NCBI RefSeq assembly: GCF_000276665.1
Contig: NW_004955438.1
Span: 9,793,589 to 9,857,588 of the forward strand
DNA from: Chinchilla lanigera
Lineage: Eukaryota > Chordata > Mammalia > Rodentia > Chinchillidae
Length of the DNA stretch: 64,000 nt
Direction: 5' to 3'
Shown: positions 11,131 to 24,132 of the stretch, piece after piece
Position numbering within the stretch: the stretch's first letter is position 1
How the letters are laid out: each line of letters begins with the position of its first letter
Made by a program: the position numbers and the translations under genes
The notes under the pieces: model-generated
The model's input: the letters and a program-made list of their open reading frames with translations, nothing else
The model's database searches: none
What the model was told of the DNA's origin: nothing

Positions 11131-14100
11131 TTAAAGGTATAGCAATCTGTTCTGTGCTCTGAACCCTAGAGGACTTTCAATTACATCCGCCAAACAAAAG
11201 GTGGCAGTATTGTGTGTTTCACCTTTGGACTTTATCCTTTGAAATCTCACATATCTTTCTGCATTGGATCAGGTTGAAGCAGAAGAAATAAAAAAGGTTG
11301 CTACCCAGACTTACATTGCACATAGAAAGGAGATAAAAACCTTCTCCTTCTTGCAGAACCCCTCTGTATTCATAAATGATTCTCTTGGTACCACTCCTAC
11401 TAGATATATGGTGTAGTTGACACTCCTTCTGGTAGGGATCAGAGGGAAACATGTAGTTCTCCTCAGTTCAATGGCTGCTACATCTGAAGACTGTCCTTTC
11501 CCTGCCTCCCTTTATAAACTGTGGAAGAGGAGAGGTTAGATTGATGTATGAGACAGTACAGCTTTTTCTACCAAGCCCTAGTGCAGATTCTCACCCCTCA
11601 AATTGGGTATCTCCTTCTTTATAATGTGTGTTACTTGATGCCCACTTATCCTGTCCTTGATGTTTGGTCGTTAATCCCAGGGAAATTCAGGAAGGCCCTT
11701 ATGAACATTGTTTTCTGCTAGCTTACCATCATCTGAAATGAAGATTTTTAACATCAGAACCAACTGAAAGTGCTCGGCATGCTTAGTTGTTTCATACATA
11801 GAAGGTGAACAAATGGAAACTTTTCTTATTCTGTCATTCCTATAGTCTTTCCTTAGTTCCTTCATGCTTAGGTATGCTTGAAGTTAAAGAGAAGAAAATT
11901 CAGTATGTTTGGGGATGAAAGTACTTCCCACCTACCCAAAATACACAGAGAAGCTCAAATGTAAGGAAAGATGACTTCATTAAGGGACATCAGGAGTTCT
12001 GCAAGGTCAGTGAGTGTTTATCAACTCTCATGTTATAAAAATGGTCAGAAAAGTGAAGGTTCTGGGCTTATCAATTCATTAACTTGAGTGTCATTATGAT
12101 GGCAATAATAAAAAGTGACACATGAAAACAAAAACAGCAATATTTTTTCATCCAAACCAAAAAGCTCTGTGACAGCTATCATTATGTCAGCATTTCCTGT
12201 TTCCTGTGGAATATTTCATCTGAAACAACTGCTGTTCATTTGAATTTGTTTTTGGATTTCAAATTTGACAAATTGATGCCCACAGTAGCTTATTCCTGTG
12301 CTTATAATCTCGGTGGTTAAGGGAGCCAGATCCAGGACTTTTGGAAATTTCAACTTAGGGAGCTGAGTTTTGTTAGCTCAGCATGAAGCTGAATATCTTG
12401 GTGCCCTCTGCTCCTGCTTAAAATCAGATTCCTTTATCCTAGAGAGATCTGGCACATTCAAGAACCTCAAATTGCATGGAAATAACTGCGGGTAGCTTAC
12501 TGTGATCAGTCATTTCATACCCAAACCTTGTGAGATTAGTGAGCTATGTGAAATAACATCACGATGTCCAAGCCACTGTGATTATTTGTATGAATGGTTA
12601 GTTGCTTTGTTGACTATGCAACTCTGAACCTCAAAAAAGTATAAGGCAACTTTTATGCAAGTCGTATGTGTTCAGAAGTCTTCTACACAACAAAGTTATG
12701 GCGAAAGTCAAACCTATGTACAAATTCCACATGCTGCCCTTTGCAAACCGTTCTCAGGAATTCAGGATTCTTCACCTGCACATGCAGATACTTCTGAGAA
12801 CAGCTTCTGGGGTTTTTTGCTGTCTTGTTTATAAGAAGTGATATTGAAATGAACCATGTCTCAAAAAACATGGCTAAGTTCTGACAGGACCCACAGTTAT
12901 CTCTTGCCAAGTTTATTTTGAAGATGTTTAAAGCTTGGCTTCTGAAAAGAGCAGCTGAATGTACAACATGTAATGCAGCATAACATTCTGAAGAAGGGGG
13001 AAAAGCCTATTTAAGGTGTAGAACTCTGTACTACACACAGCCATGTTCATACAGATGCATTCATGCATATGCTGATAGATGAACATTACTTTTCCCTTTC
13101 ATTTTAGTGATGGAATGGAAGATGGCCATTACTGCACTTTAAAAACACTACCTGTGTTTTGAAATTTTCTTTTCAAAACACAAAAATCATAAGGTTCTCT
13201 GGTAAGTATAAATTGCAATATTGTTTTTTTTCAATATCTCATGATTTTAAATTCCCTATACCCTACCTCTGTCTTAGCAAACATAAATAGGTCTTATTTT
13301 TTTGCAGTTATCTCAGCTACCCCACTGTGAAAAGCAACTTGCCACTCACTACATGAGGATGACAGCTGTACCAATTTTTGCTATTAGGTTCCAAGTCTCA
13401 TGATGACTCCTGTCCCGGAGAAGAAGTCACTCTGTACTGGTGAAGCCTGAGTTCTCTTCATAGCTGTACAAATTGTCTTTCTCACTGGTGCTGATTTTTT
13501 CAACAATCTCTGCAATGTGTCAAGGACAAGGAGGATCAGGAATAGCTTTCCCATTTTAAGCTGCATGACAAAACAGCAAAAAGTGTTCCATTTCAGCAAG
13601 TCTGCACGAAGTTGATTCTGTCATTGGTGCAGTCACATCAAATCTGTTCCCCAGAAGTCAAAGGTATTAGTTCCATCCTCCTTTGTAATACAGGAATGAG
13701 AGAGCCATCTACTGGTCAGAGCTTTCTAAATGGTTTTTCACAACAGCTGGGAAACTATCTTAAATAATTAAATCATAGGCCAAATCTTCAGGTTATACAT
13801 AAAATATTTACTTTTCCTATTATATGTAGGCAAAAGGGAAAATGTTTTTCTTTTTCTTCGCTGAGACTAAAGGATAAAATAGAAATATGACTTCCACTGG
13901 GCAAACAAGAAAATAAGGAATATGCAATACAACTAAAATGGAATTGTAGTTCTTATTAATTAAACAGTTACTCAGCATGCAGTTAAGGAAAATTTATTGT
14001 TAAAAATCTGCTAAATGTTCAATTTCTCTTATAGAATAATTATGAGACATGGCAACTTCTGTGAGGTAACTTATACTTCAATTAGAAATAAAAAAGTATA

Positions 14101-15715
14101 AAACAATCAAGGAATGAAACATCATTTCAACATCAAACAATGTATACAAGACTTGAAGTTAGAACACAAATGTTGCCTATTTATTAACCTGATGAGTTGG
14201 GGCAGCTTAATTAGTCTCAACTTTTCTATCTGAAAATTAAAGGAGATAAAGTTTGCTTCACAAATTTATCATAATACTAAACTATAAACTAATAAAAGTT
14301 ATATATTTATATTTATGCTCTAAAATGCTGAGATTATGGAGACTAATAAGATGCATGCCTGAAATACAAAAATCTGTTCTTTATGGGAGGAGCAATGAAG
14401 ACCAGGATACTTCGAGGTGATGCTATATGAAAAATTTGAAGGATGGACAATGCATCGTGAATGAAGCAAGGTGGGTGGACATTTTATAAACTACTTAAGT
14501 GAACTAAATATAATGACTTACGAACCTTAGAGGAAAAAAAATACATTAACAAATATGATTACCCTAAGGCTGATAGTGTTTAGTTTATGCCCAGTGCTCT
14601 AATAAGGAGAAGGAAAAACTAAACTAAAATGCCATCTCTAGCCACCCAAATGTGTGCTTTTCAAAATCAGAAAGAGACAGAATAAAAAATCAAGTATGAG
14701 GTAGAAAGGAAATGGGGAAGGGAGTGAGATAAAGAGCTCCAGAGAGCGTTAAGCTGAAGAGGGAGTCTCCACAATACCTGAAAGAAAATTTGAAAGATTT
14801 AAATTAACTTTGTAAGCAGAAATTTAACATGTTATTTTAGTGATTGAAATTGCTGAGATTCCTGGATGTTTTTATTCACATTAACTAATGTGAAGAGTCA
14901 AAGGTGAATAGAGTCAATACAGACGTGCAGTAGCTCTCTGTAATTATTAGGCAATAAAGTAAACTCCCGGGAGAACACTGCTTCCTCTCTTCCAAACACC
15001 TTGGGTCAGAAATTTGCAACCCTCCTAACCAAATGACCTGAGAATCTTAAGAAACAAATTGAAATTTGAAAACGAATTCTAAACCCACCTGAAATTCAAA
15101 TAGAAAACAGAACATGAGGGGTTTTTCCAAGCGAGTCATCATTCAAGAAAAACTACCGTTTCTTCAGAAGATAATTAGAAGAAACGCACATGTACAACCC
15201 ACATGCAAAACCAGACACCCTCCTCTTTTAAATATTGCATAATAAAGATGTGTAGTACAGCTACTGCTGCAATTGAGACAAAAAAGTAAATTAATACTGG
15301 ATAATGTTCCTTTCCCAAAGGCTTTCATATTATTACTACTAATTAAAATATTTTCCCTTACACTTTTTATATTGTTTTAAAACCTCATTAACAATTCTTA
15401 TTTAATAGTGATGAGTTAATGGAAAATTCAGGCTAATTCTTTCATTCCGTTTTCTCTTTTATGGCACATGGGTTAGTTGTTTTCCTTTGGTTATTCGCAG
15501 CGTCTGTATTTGAAATGTAGAGTTTAAATATAAACCCCATTCCTTCTCAAAATATATGCTATCTTTGAAAGCCTGACTTTCATGATACCCTCATCCTGGT
15601 GCAAGGTGATACGCATGAGTGGAAAAGCCTGAAGGTATAAGGTGCCACAGTTCTTAGAGCACAGCCTCCCACTCATTGGCTTGTTGCCCCCTATAATCAA
15701 CAAAAATCATTTGAA
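11131..15715. other. Long AT-rich non-coding stretch, few recognisable features
   Basis: A faint B1-like block (GCTTATTCCTGTGCTTATAATCTCGG, around 12285-12320) is too weak to call. A near-palindrome CACATTAACTAATGTG at 14878-14893 resembles an HNF1-type half-site pair, in a segment (14860-15020) that looks unique. The minus-strand frame at 13384-13599 has no recognisable domain. Otherwise I see nothing I can name. Confidence 0.45.
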
Positions 15716-15720
15716 TTTTT

Positions 15721-15783
15721 CCCTCTCTCTCTCTCTCCCTCTCTCCCTCTCTCTCTCTCTTCCTCTCTCTCTCTCTGTCTCCC
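15721..15783. repeat. (CT)n microsatellite
   Basis: A 63-base CT/CCCT tract. The 118-codon frame at 15642-15998 runs straight through it and is therefore not a gene. Confidence 0.95.
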
Positions 15784-16700
15784 CAATACTAGTTCTTTTT
15801 CAATTACACTGCAAAATGTGTCTTTTGCGCATGAAAGTATATATCATATCTCCAATAAAAATCACTTCTTTTCCTTTTAGCCCTAGAGTGTTCATGGGCT
15901 CCTCACTTACGATTTTTTACTCTCTTTGCATTTTAATTACTTTTGTGATTGATAATTGTTCATACTGTCATTTTCATCAAATAAATGTCATTCTTTAGGA
16001 AAAATGTATAAATGAATTATCCTTCCCTGTTTCTAACAAAAATAAATGCACACTCAAAACTTTTACCCCACGTTAAGGGTGTAAGACCAACAAGTTCTAT
16101 ACACATCATTCCATACAAGTCTTGCTATGTTCATGAGGCCTAATAGGCCAGGAATTTGGTAATTGTAGATGACTATAGGATCTCACAATACTTGTCAGAA
16201 ATAGTGATATATCAAAATGACTGAGGATCCATAAATTTTGTTTCAGTTAATTGAAAATAGTTTGTCTAGAAGTGCTGAATTATACTCCTTCAGCACCAAC
16301 ACTTTTCATTTGTATGACAAGTTTCATTTGTATGACATCCTTAGTAATTACATGCAATCTTGATGGAATTGGTGTCTAACAGACTAATTCAAGAACTTAA
16401 TGGACTCATGGGATCTTGAGACATATACATTTAAGTGAAATATAAATTAATTGATTAAGTATGGCGTCTACTATCAAACTTACCAAATGAGAATTCTGTG
16501 AAATATTTTGGGTCTCAAATTCCACTTGATATATTGTTTACTTGCCTTAGTATTATTTTCTATATTTTTGCAAGCCAAACACTAGACATTTTTCCAGAAC
16601 TCAGGTCATCTCATGTCCACATGCCCTACAATCCCAATCTCCCTGGGATTTCTAATACTTAAAATTTGATTCTGGTTTTACAAATTAATCTGAACTAACT
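15784..16700. other. Non-coding sequence with a short direct duplication
   Basis: Nothing is recognised except a 16-base direct repeat TTTCATTTGTATGACA at 16304-16319 and 16322-16337, separated by two bases. Confidence 0.5.
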
Positions 16701-16712
16701 AAAAATAAGTTT

Positions 16713-16804
16713 ACAGGGCCAAGGATAGAGCTGAGTGGCTCAGTGCCTTTCTTGGCAAGAGGAAGATCTTGAGTATGATTCCTGGTACCAAAAATTTAAA
16801 AATT
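16713..16804 (+). mobile_element. ID-like SINE, diverged, sense
   Basis: The body 'gagctgagtggctcagtgcctttcttggcaagaggaag' and 'cttgagtatgattcctggtacc' matches the family head and B-box, with a short A-rich tail. An 11-base direct repeat AAAATAAGTTT flanks it (16702-16712 and 16805-16815). Confidence 0.8.
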
Positions 16805-16815
16805 AAAATAAGTTT

Positions 16816-17436
16816 TTGAGCAACAGACACCAAATAATTATGGTATGCGTTTTAGAGGGATAAACAGAATAGGAGCCCATAATTCAAGCTATGTGGTGCA
16901 GTGTCAGAAACATTTGAAAATCCATAGTACAATTGTGTTAATTTGCACATTAAGCAGTTTGAATTCAATTTATATCTTCTACTTGGTTGGAATCATGCCC
17001 ACGTTTAATCTTTCTAAGATTTTATTCCCTGATCTGTTGAGTGGTAATAATCATACTCTTTACATATTTGTTCCAAATATTACATGATCCACATACTTGT
17101 GTCCAGCAAGTATTAATTACTTTCTAACATTCTCTTTATAGAAATTTATAAGTCTACTAGACATTTCACAATACAGACTCATAGCCTTTGGAGAAATCAA
17201 GCTTATTTAGTTTTATTCATCTTTGGTAAAGTGAGTCCATAATAAATGTAAGATAAATCTTAGGGGCAAAATTCACTATAAATTCTGAAGCATAGCCACT
17301 TGTTTATTAGGTTATGAGATCTTACAATAAGTGTGTAAGCACAAGTCCCTCTTTGGCTTCCCTTCCTCTCTCAAAAGAAAAAAACTGTTTCTTGCACAGG
17401 AGATTCACGGATACAAAATTGCTGTGAGAGGCCTGC
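16816..17436. other. Non-coding sequence, no recognised feature
   Basis: AT-rich sequence. The 80-codon frame at 16845-17087 has no recognisable features. Confidence 0.5.
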
Positions 17437-17444
17437 ACATGTTT

Positions 17445-17721
17445 ATTTTTTTAATTTTAAAAAGAATAAAAAATTTTTCAAAAAATACCAAATTTCAAAA
17501 CAAGATGATAAGAAGCTAACAATAGTTGTTATATTGCATATTGTTACCTTCAAAGTAGTTGTTCAGATATAGGCATGCAGAACTGATAAAAAATTAAGCA
17601 TTAACTGTTCCTTTCAATAGCTGAAGACTAAAACTAGACCCGTATCTATCATTGTGCACTAAACTCAAGTCAAAATTGGTCAAAGATCTAAATATTAAAA
17701 CAGAAACACTCAATCTACTGG
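17445..17721 (-). mobile_element. 5'-inverted (twin-primed) L1, 3'UTR plus ORF2 fragment
   Basis: From the left come the T-rich end (antisense A tail) and one L1-type 3'UTR module (17475-17624: 'tcaaaacaagatgataag', 'gttaccttcaaagtag', 'attaagcattaactgttcc'). At 17625 the orientation flips. Segment 17640-17721 reads on the plus strand as L1 ORF2, beginning LKLDPYLS and including KDLN, in one open frame. The 8-base repeat ACATGTTT flanks the whole unit (17437-17444 and 17722-17729). A 3' segment joined to an inverted 5' segment inside one duplication is the signature of twin priming. It also ties the module family to L1. Confidence 0.65.
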
Positions 17722-17729
17722 ACATGTTT

Positions 17730-19475
17730 TTTTAATTGATAAATGAAAATTATAGAGACTCATGGTGTATAAAATGATATTTTATTATATTTTATATTCA
17801 TTTTAGGATAACTAAATTAAGCTAATAAATCTGCCACCTACTTAGAATATGTAGAATTTTTGAGACAAAAACATTTAAGGTCTACTTTCTCAGCTATTTT
17901 GAAGTATGTGTACAACACATACATATTAGATACAGTTATCGTGTTGTAATATATGTTTCCAAAACTTATTTATCCTGTTTACCTGGAATTTTGTACATTT
18001 TAAGATCTTCTCTATTCCTTCGCTCTCACTCCAGTCTCTGGAAACCTCTGCTCTAGTCTAAGCTCTTATGGGTTTGACTACTTCAGATTCCACATATTTG
18101 TGAGACCATGGAATACATACCTGGCTAATTTTGCTTACAGTAGAAGTCTTCCAGGTTCATAGGGTTTGTCAAAAATGGTACAGTTTCTTTTTCAAAGACT
18201 GAGTAATGTTCAGTTGTATTTCTACTGCATTTCCTTGTGTATTCATCCACTGATAGACACTTAAGTTAATTCCATATCTTGGCTAGTGTGAGTATTTCTG
18301 CATTTAACTTAAGTGAGTTTAATATTTCTGTTTTCTTTTCCTTTGAATATGTATAAACAGTGCAATTGTTTGACCATAAATAAATCCTAGTTTTGGATTT
18401 TTGATGAGTCTTTATAACACTTTCCATAATAGCAATACTAATTTACCTTCTTACAAATATTATATTCTTTTTTGATAAATGCCATTCTGATAGACATCTC
18501 ATTCTTATTTTGATATGATTTTTCTTGATGACTAGTGATGTTGACTAACTTTTCATAAAGCTGCTGACAATTTTTATGTCTTCCTTAAAGAAATGTCTAT
18601 TCAGATCTTTTTCACATTTATTGAGTTGTTTGTTTCCTTGTTAATCAGGCAACTTTCTTATGTATTTTGAGTATTAACCCCTTAGCAAAGATATGATTTT
18701 GCATATATTATTTTCAGTTGCTATAAATTGCATCTTTAGTCTCTTTTCTTTTATTGTATAGAAGGACTTCTGTGTGATATAATCCTACATGTCTTTTTCC
18801 TTTTGCTGAGTATATTTTGAGATCATGTTAAAAATCCTTAGCCAGGAATAATGTTAATAAACTCTCCCCTATTTACTTTTAATAATTGTATACTTTTAGT
18901 TTTTATGTTCAAATTTTAATACATTTAGCATTGTTTTTTTTTAATATGATGTGATCTAAGGGTCCAATATCTTTTTTTTGTTTGGGAGCTATCCAATTTT
19001 TTCAATAGTATTTATTGAAAATGCAATTCTTTTCCTGTTTGTATTCCTGTCAACTTGGTTCAAATCAGTTGACCATAAATAAGGGGATTTCTTTCAGGGC
19101 TTCTTATTGCATCCCATCGATCTGTATGTCGGGTTTTGTGCCTAAACAATGCTATTTTGATTACTAAGGCTTTGTAGCAGATTCTGGAGTCAGGTAGTAC
19201 TATGTATTCTTCTGTGTTCCTTTCCCCCATGATATCTTTGACTACCTCATGTGTCTTATGAGTTCTAATGAAATTTGTGATCATTTTCAAATTTTGTCTC
19301 ATTTTTAAAAACTAGCATTTTGATAGAGACTGCATTAAATCTACAGGTCACTTTGAATAATATGGACATATCAAGTGTACTTCTAAGCCATAAGCACAGG
19401 TTATATTTCCATTTGTGTCTTCTTCAATTCTCCCTTGAATATTTATCAGCATTCAGTCTGTATGTGTCTCAGAGC
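17730..19475 (-). mobile_element. Old L1 (L1M-like), 3'UTR and ORF2 C-terminal region, antisense
   Basis: The plus strand runs antisense through an L1 3' region. It starts with 'gatgatattttattat..ctaaattaagctaataaatctgcc' of the 3'UTR, then 'tttgactacttcagattccacatatttgtgagacc', 'tcttggctagtgtgag', 'gaaatgtctattcagatctttt', 'ttgaccataaataaggggatttctttcaggg' and 'ctttccatttgtgtcttcttcaatt'-like sequence. The minus-strand frame at 19060-19302 is a relic of ORF2 (residues such as YKALVIK and NPLIYGQLI are visible). It is broken by stops and frameshifts elsewhere and has no intact reverse transcriptase. Confidence 0.85.
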
Positions 19476-20395
19476 TCCAACGCTCCAAATGTGACATCAG
19501 TGAGTTGCTTTGGGATCATGAAAAGTTGCTTAATCTCCTTTCTTCTTATTCTAATTTTAAAACAACAACAACAAAAACCGTATAGCAAAAAATATCTGTG
19601 CAGAATCAGGTATTTTTCTGCACACACTAAATTAAATTCTGCTGTGAAATGAATCAATAAAAAATAAAACATTAAATAGAATAAATATGAGAGTAATGAC
19701 CCAAACTCTTACTTCTACTAGTTGGCAACTTTTAATCTCTGACTTCTCATTACTGTTGGTTGAAGAAATTATCTCTTAGTTATAAAACCTATGTTTTTTA
19801 CACTTCAGATCACACTTTCTGGTATTCTGCAGCTGCTTCAGCACACCATGCGGTTATATGTACCTATTTATGCCTTTGAAAATGATCTCAGCATAAGCAG
19901 CTGAATGTAGATGATTTGTTAGTAGTCCATGTGAGGTGGTAGGTACAACCCAGATGCATCACCTGACAAGTACCCGCAGTTAAGGATTTAATTTATAACG
20001 TCTCCTAAAACAAAGAACAGTAAAGTGCTGCTTACACTACATTCTACTGTACATCTTATGCATACAAATCCCTCCAGAGATGAAAGCTGTCAAGCCAGCT
20101 AGACAAGTTGAAAGAGTCCTATATTTTCATGTAAGGAAGACCCTAATATCAGCTTTCTACACACAGTAATAAGATAAAAGTCCTCTTCCCATTTAAGCTA
20201 AGCATTGCTTTAAACAGATGTCTGTGTGTTTGCTATTGTCATGAAATTTTAATCACTTTTGCATCTTTTAGTATAAATATAAAAGCAGTCCTTCACAGGT
20301 AAGGGAAATTTCTCAGGTTTAAAACTAAACATTTTTGCATTGTGACAATTGTACAGGTGGAGGTTCAGTGGTCTACCCAAGACAACTGGCAAGAT
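19476..20395. other. Non-coding sequence, no recognised feature
   Basis: No repeat or gene recognised. A short (AAC)n run lies near 19560. Confidence 0.5.
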
Positions 20396-20397
20396 AC

Positions 20398-20486
20398 GAG
20401 AGACAGAGAGAGAGAGAGAGAGAGACAGAGAGAGACAGAGAGAGACAGAGAGAGACAGAGAGAGAAAGAGACAGAGAAAGACAAAG
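20398..20486. repeat. (GAGACA)n purine-rich microsatellite
   Basis: GAGACA and GA units run for about 90 bases. All three open frames across it are low-complexity artefacts. Confidence 0.95.
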
Positions 20487-21470
20487 AATCAGGCCTTCTA
20501 GAAGTTGGCAGCTTAACAACTGATGGCTTTTGAAGGTGTTTGATGTGATTGGTTGATTTTCTTTTCAAAATGCTAGAGAAGCAGTGAGGAAGAGACATCT
20601 GGAATCATTTCTGGAGTATGCAGATCCCCCTCTGGGTGACATAGGGAAGTTTAATTCATGTCTTTAACGTGTAGCACGAAAGAAAGATGATAATCTGGTA
20701 CAATGAAAACAATAATGGTAATACCACTCACAATGCTACTGTACCTAACACGAGACGATTGGTAATTATGTGTAAGCCCTCTTCTATTTTGCCATGTGTT
20801 TTACGCCATTGGGTAAACAAGTAAACACAATCTTTAAAATAATTTTTTTAAAAACAACCTTCATTTCCTTAAGAAATAGGGACATTGAAAAATGGATTTT
20901 CTAACTTTAATCAAAGCATCTAAAATGAAGGAAGTCTAGGTTGTCCTTTTGGCTTCTCCATTGAGTAAAGACTGCCATTTTGCAAGTGTGAGACCTTCCT
21001 CATTGTCTGGACTTCCTCTCTCCTTCCAGCACCTTTTCAGCTGATCTTGTAATTGAGTTTACCATGCTGAGTCTTAGTGATAGTATTTTTAGTTGTAAGC
21101 ATCCTTCTGCAAGAACTGCTCCCCAGTCTGTAGATTTTCTAATTCCTTCTTGTTTTTCCACCACTCTTGGGCCTTTCTTCAGTGACCAGGTCAGATAATT
21201 TCTTCCTCTGTGAACTTTTCTTCAGGGCTGGGAGGAAGATAGAGTGAGTGAGGTTTGACCCGGTGCAAGGTCAGAGTCAGCCTGTATCTTTATTAAAAGT
21301 GTTTTATATTTTATCCTCATAGATTTTTGCATTAACATTGATTTTCCTTAAATATTTCATTGAAGAGGCATTCATCTTGCTTCCTGAGTTTTTTTGGTGG
21401 CTCCTTGCTCCTAGTGCCAGGGGCAATAGCTCAGCCTGAGCACTCGCCAAGCATGGGTCAGGATAGTTGT
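20487..21470. other. Non-coding sequence, possible faint ID-like fragment
   Basis: Mostly unrecognised. At 21418-21464 'aggggcaatagctcagcctgagcactcgccaagcatgggtcagg' resembles the tRNA-derived head of an ID-type SINE, without a tail or target-site duplication. Positions 20740-20870 could hold a very old MIR, but I cannot support it. Confidence 0.4.
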
Positions 21471-21474
21471 CATG

Positions 21475-22100
21475 GGACAGTTAGTTTTATAAATCGACCT
21501 GATTAGGCCACAGCATGCACACATCAATGGATGTTTCTTGGTGGAGCTGTCGGGTTGTTTTCAGATGAGATGAACATTTAGACTGGTGGATGTAAGTACT
21601 GAAAATCGCCCTCCCCAGGGAATGCCAGCCCATCTGTCGAGAGCCTGAATTAAACAGAAGGAGAAAGCAGGAGGAACTTACTCTGTTTTCCACCCACTTT
21701 TTCATGACTCAGCTTCAACGAGGACAGCTTATCTTGACTTCTCCAACTATAGACCAAGAATGACACTAACCACTGCCCTGATTCTCAGACCTTTATACTT
21801 AGACTGATATATATGGCTGGCCACTGGCCTTCCCATATCTCCAGCCTATCGATGGCAGACTGTGGCATATCTTAGTCTTTGTGACTTTGTCATGTGAGCC
21901 ATTCTCAGGAAGCTTCTGTTTGTTTCACTTTTTCTTCTTTCTGTCTCTTTGTATGTCTGTCTATCTATATAATAATAGGTATGTATACACAGTTCCAAAT
22001 AGATAAAGATAGAAAGGTACATATAATGATAGATTTTATATATGTAAATGTATAACTATATTCTAGATTTTCTCTATATATCCAAGTATGTATATGTTTT
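21475..22100 (+). mobile_element. ERVL-type LTR (MLT2/MT2-like), sense
   Basis: The segment shows 'ttttcagatgagatgaacatttagactggtgg', 'gaaaatcgccctccccaggg', 'gccagcccatctgtcgagagcctgaattaaacagaaggag', 'tctccagcctatcgatggcagactgtggcatatcttagt' and 'gtcatgtgagccattctc'. These follow, in order, the body of the mammalian ERVL LTR class that normally ends GGAGAACCCTGACTAATAC. Here that end is lost in an AT-rich, microsatellite-like stretch (21950-22090), so the right edge is approximate. Confidence 0.55.
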
Positions 22101-22104
22101 TACA

Positions 22105-22452
22105 GCATTAGTTAATTTTTGTTGCTAGGACAAAGTACTGGACCTATGGAATAGGAGTTTATATTGGCCATGATTTCAAAGGGTTCCGTCCATGATGGAA
22201 GGGCCTGATAGGAGTAAGCTGCTCACCCCATCCAGCCAAGACACAGAGAGAGGAAAAGACAAAGGAAGAGATACACACTCCAGAATCATGCCCCAAGTTA
22301 TCCAGTTCCTCCAACTGGGTCCCACCTTTTAATAGTCCATTCAGCTTAGAACTCTTCAACACATTGATCCATTGATGAGGTTAGTGTCTTTATGATCCAA
22401 TCATTTTGTGAAGCCCAACCTCTGAACACATGAGACTTTAGGGAGAAACTGT
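22105..22452 (-). mobile_element. MaLR-type solo LTR, antisense
   Basis: Antisense landmarks occur in order: 'ttttgttgctaggacaaagtactgg', 'aggagtttatattggccatgatttc', 'agctgctcaccccatccagccaag', 'cctccaactgggtcccaccttttaatagtccattcagctt', 'ttgatccattgatgaggttagtgtctttatgatccaatca'. This matches the reverse complement of a MaLR LTR. It is relatively well preserved. A CA microsatellite follows. Confidence 0.75.
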
Positions 22453-22465
22453 AAATCTAAATCAT

Positions 22466-22479
22466 ACATACACACACAT

Positions 22480-22512
<33 letters not shown>
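22466..22512. repeat. (CA)n microsatellite
   Basis: A CA tract of about 47 bases with ATG and ATA interruptions near its start. Confidence 0.95.
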
Positions 22513-22513
<1 letters not shown>

Positions 22514-22589
22514 CTGTTTGTGTTTTGCTTGAAAAACCTAACACACTTTTTATTTAGTATAAATATATTTTATTATACTTATCACACAA

Positions 22590-22790
22590 TACTTACATAA
22601 TTTTAAGCATTATCTACACACATTTGATAATCAAAAAATTGAAAACTACATATCTAAACTGTTTGGGGAAAGATAATATTGTTTCCTCCATTTCACAGAT
22701 TTGAACACTGAGCCTTGGAGATAATATATAATTATCCAATGCTATCCATTAGGTCGTGGCCAGAGAAGCAACTAAAACACAGATTAGCCA
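22590..22790 (+). mobile_element. MIR SINE, sense
   Basis: The core 'ttgtttcctccatttcacagatttgaacactgagccttggagataat' followed by 'ttatccaatgctatccattaggtcgtggccagagaa' matches the MIR order (ATTTTACAGAT-GAGGAAACTGAGGC..). It is ancient and strongly diverged. Confidence 0.6.
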
Positions 22791-24132
22791 ACAGAGAATC
22801 CCCTCCTTTTAAACAGAAAACTGTATTGAAGATATTTTTAGCTTCTGATAGCCACTAAAGAAGAGGCATGACCTATACTGAGTATTTTTGTTTTGCTAGG
22901 GAATGTTAAAGATAAATCTGTGGACACTCTTACCCTGAGCAAAATGAACCCATAAAGCCACTGCACCTGAATCATAGGAAAACAGTTTTTAAAGAGAAAT
23001 TTAGAGGCCAGTTGTTCTCAGGTAATTCTCTCATTTGAGGTTGTGCCCACTGGTTTGGGCTCTGACATTCTATATTCCCTATAATTGCTACTTCTCCCAG
23101 GTATTCAAGAGACATTTAATAGAAATCAATGGTGGTTTTAACTGTCACTGACAAAGAAAGATAGGATCTTATTTCCCAATATTTCAAAGTAACTTGTTCC
23201 GGCAATTTTGTTAGGTCTTTGTGACTTGTTGGCCAACGTGACTTCATACAAAGTTATTTCGATGGACAATGAAAGTCCTCCAAGCTCACAGACCAAGGAA
23301 AACCTTAATTAAAATCAATGAAGAAAAAAAAACTGTGAAAACAATTAAGCACTTAGGTTAACTCCTTTTAATTTCAGGTCTGAAGGTCTTACTAGGAAAT
23401 TATGGAATCATTGGGATGATTTAATTTGGCTGCCTTGAATTAAGTTTTGGTGAAATAGAAATGGTCTCTTAGATACTGTATAATATATAATACTCAAGCA
23501 ATACAACAATAACAAAAAACTGAGGATAAAGAAAACACTTATTTAAGAATCAGATGCAAAAGTCAGCTCTTCTCTGGAATCTATTCCTTTTGTTTAAATA
23601 TTTAACAGGCTGATTTTTTTTATTTGTTTATGTATTTACTGGGAAAAGCTCATTGTAACCATTTTTATGAAAAATAAATGAAAGTTTTATGCCAAGAATT
23701 ATCTATCCTTTGTTCTCAGACTTTTTTCTAGATTTCAGTGTCTATTGAAATAAAAACACTGATGAGCAAAACAAAACCATTATATGATTATTTTGAACTA
23801 TTGTGTAAAATAGGGAAAGTCATTAACTAGTAGGAAAGCGGTTATTTTGTTATTCATAATGGTAGGTACCTGTTTTTACTGCCCACCATTAGTTGAATAT
23901 TTTTTGGGAAAACACCTGTACCTTTCTGATTCTGTAATGTTTTTGTCAAGCTAACTATAGTTTCAGAAACGTCGATGTCATCTAAGTCAAATACAGCTAG
24001 CCATTCTATTTGCCAAGCTGTGGCATAGATTTACCATTCATTTCAGTCCAGATTAAGCAAAAAAAAAAAAAAAAAAAACAGGCCTGAAGCTTCAAGTTCA
24101 AATGAATAAAGAAAATTCTTTCCGGCTTTCCT
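22791..24132. other. Non-coding sequence, no recognised feature
   Basis: AT-rich, with a 20-base poly-A at 24059-24078 close to the assembly gap. Nothing else recognised. Confidence 0.5.

Noticed and set aside
13384..13599. 71-codon minus frame with a hydrophobic run (LFLILLVL)
   Set aside because: It could pass for a signal peptide, but there is no recognisable domain, conserved-looking codon use or splice support.
15642..15998. 118-codon frame
   Set aside because: It runs through a (CT)n microsatellite, has no domain, and its length comes from the low-complexity tract.
19060..19302. 80-codon minus frame
   Set aside because: Not a host gene; it is a decayed part of L1 ORF2 and is annotated with the L1.
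20335..20598. Overlapping frames on both strands at the GAGACA repeat
   Set aside because: Simple-sequence artefacts with Arg/Glu or Ser/Leu repeats.
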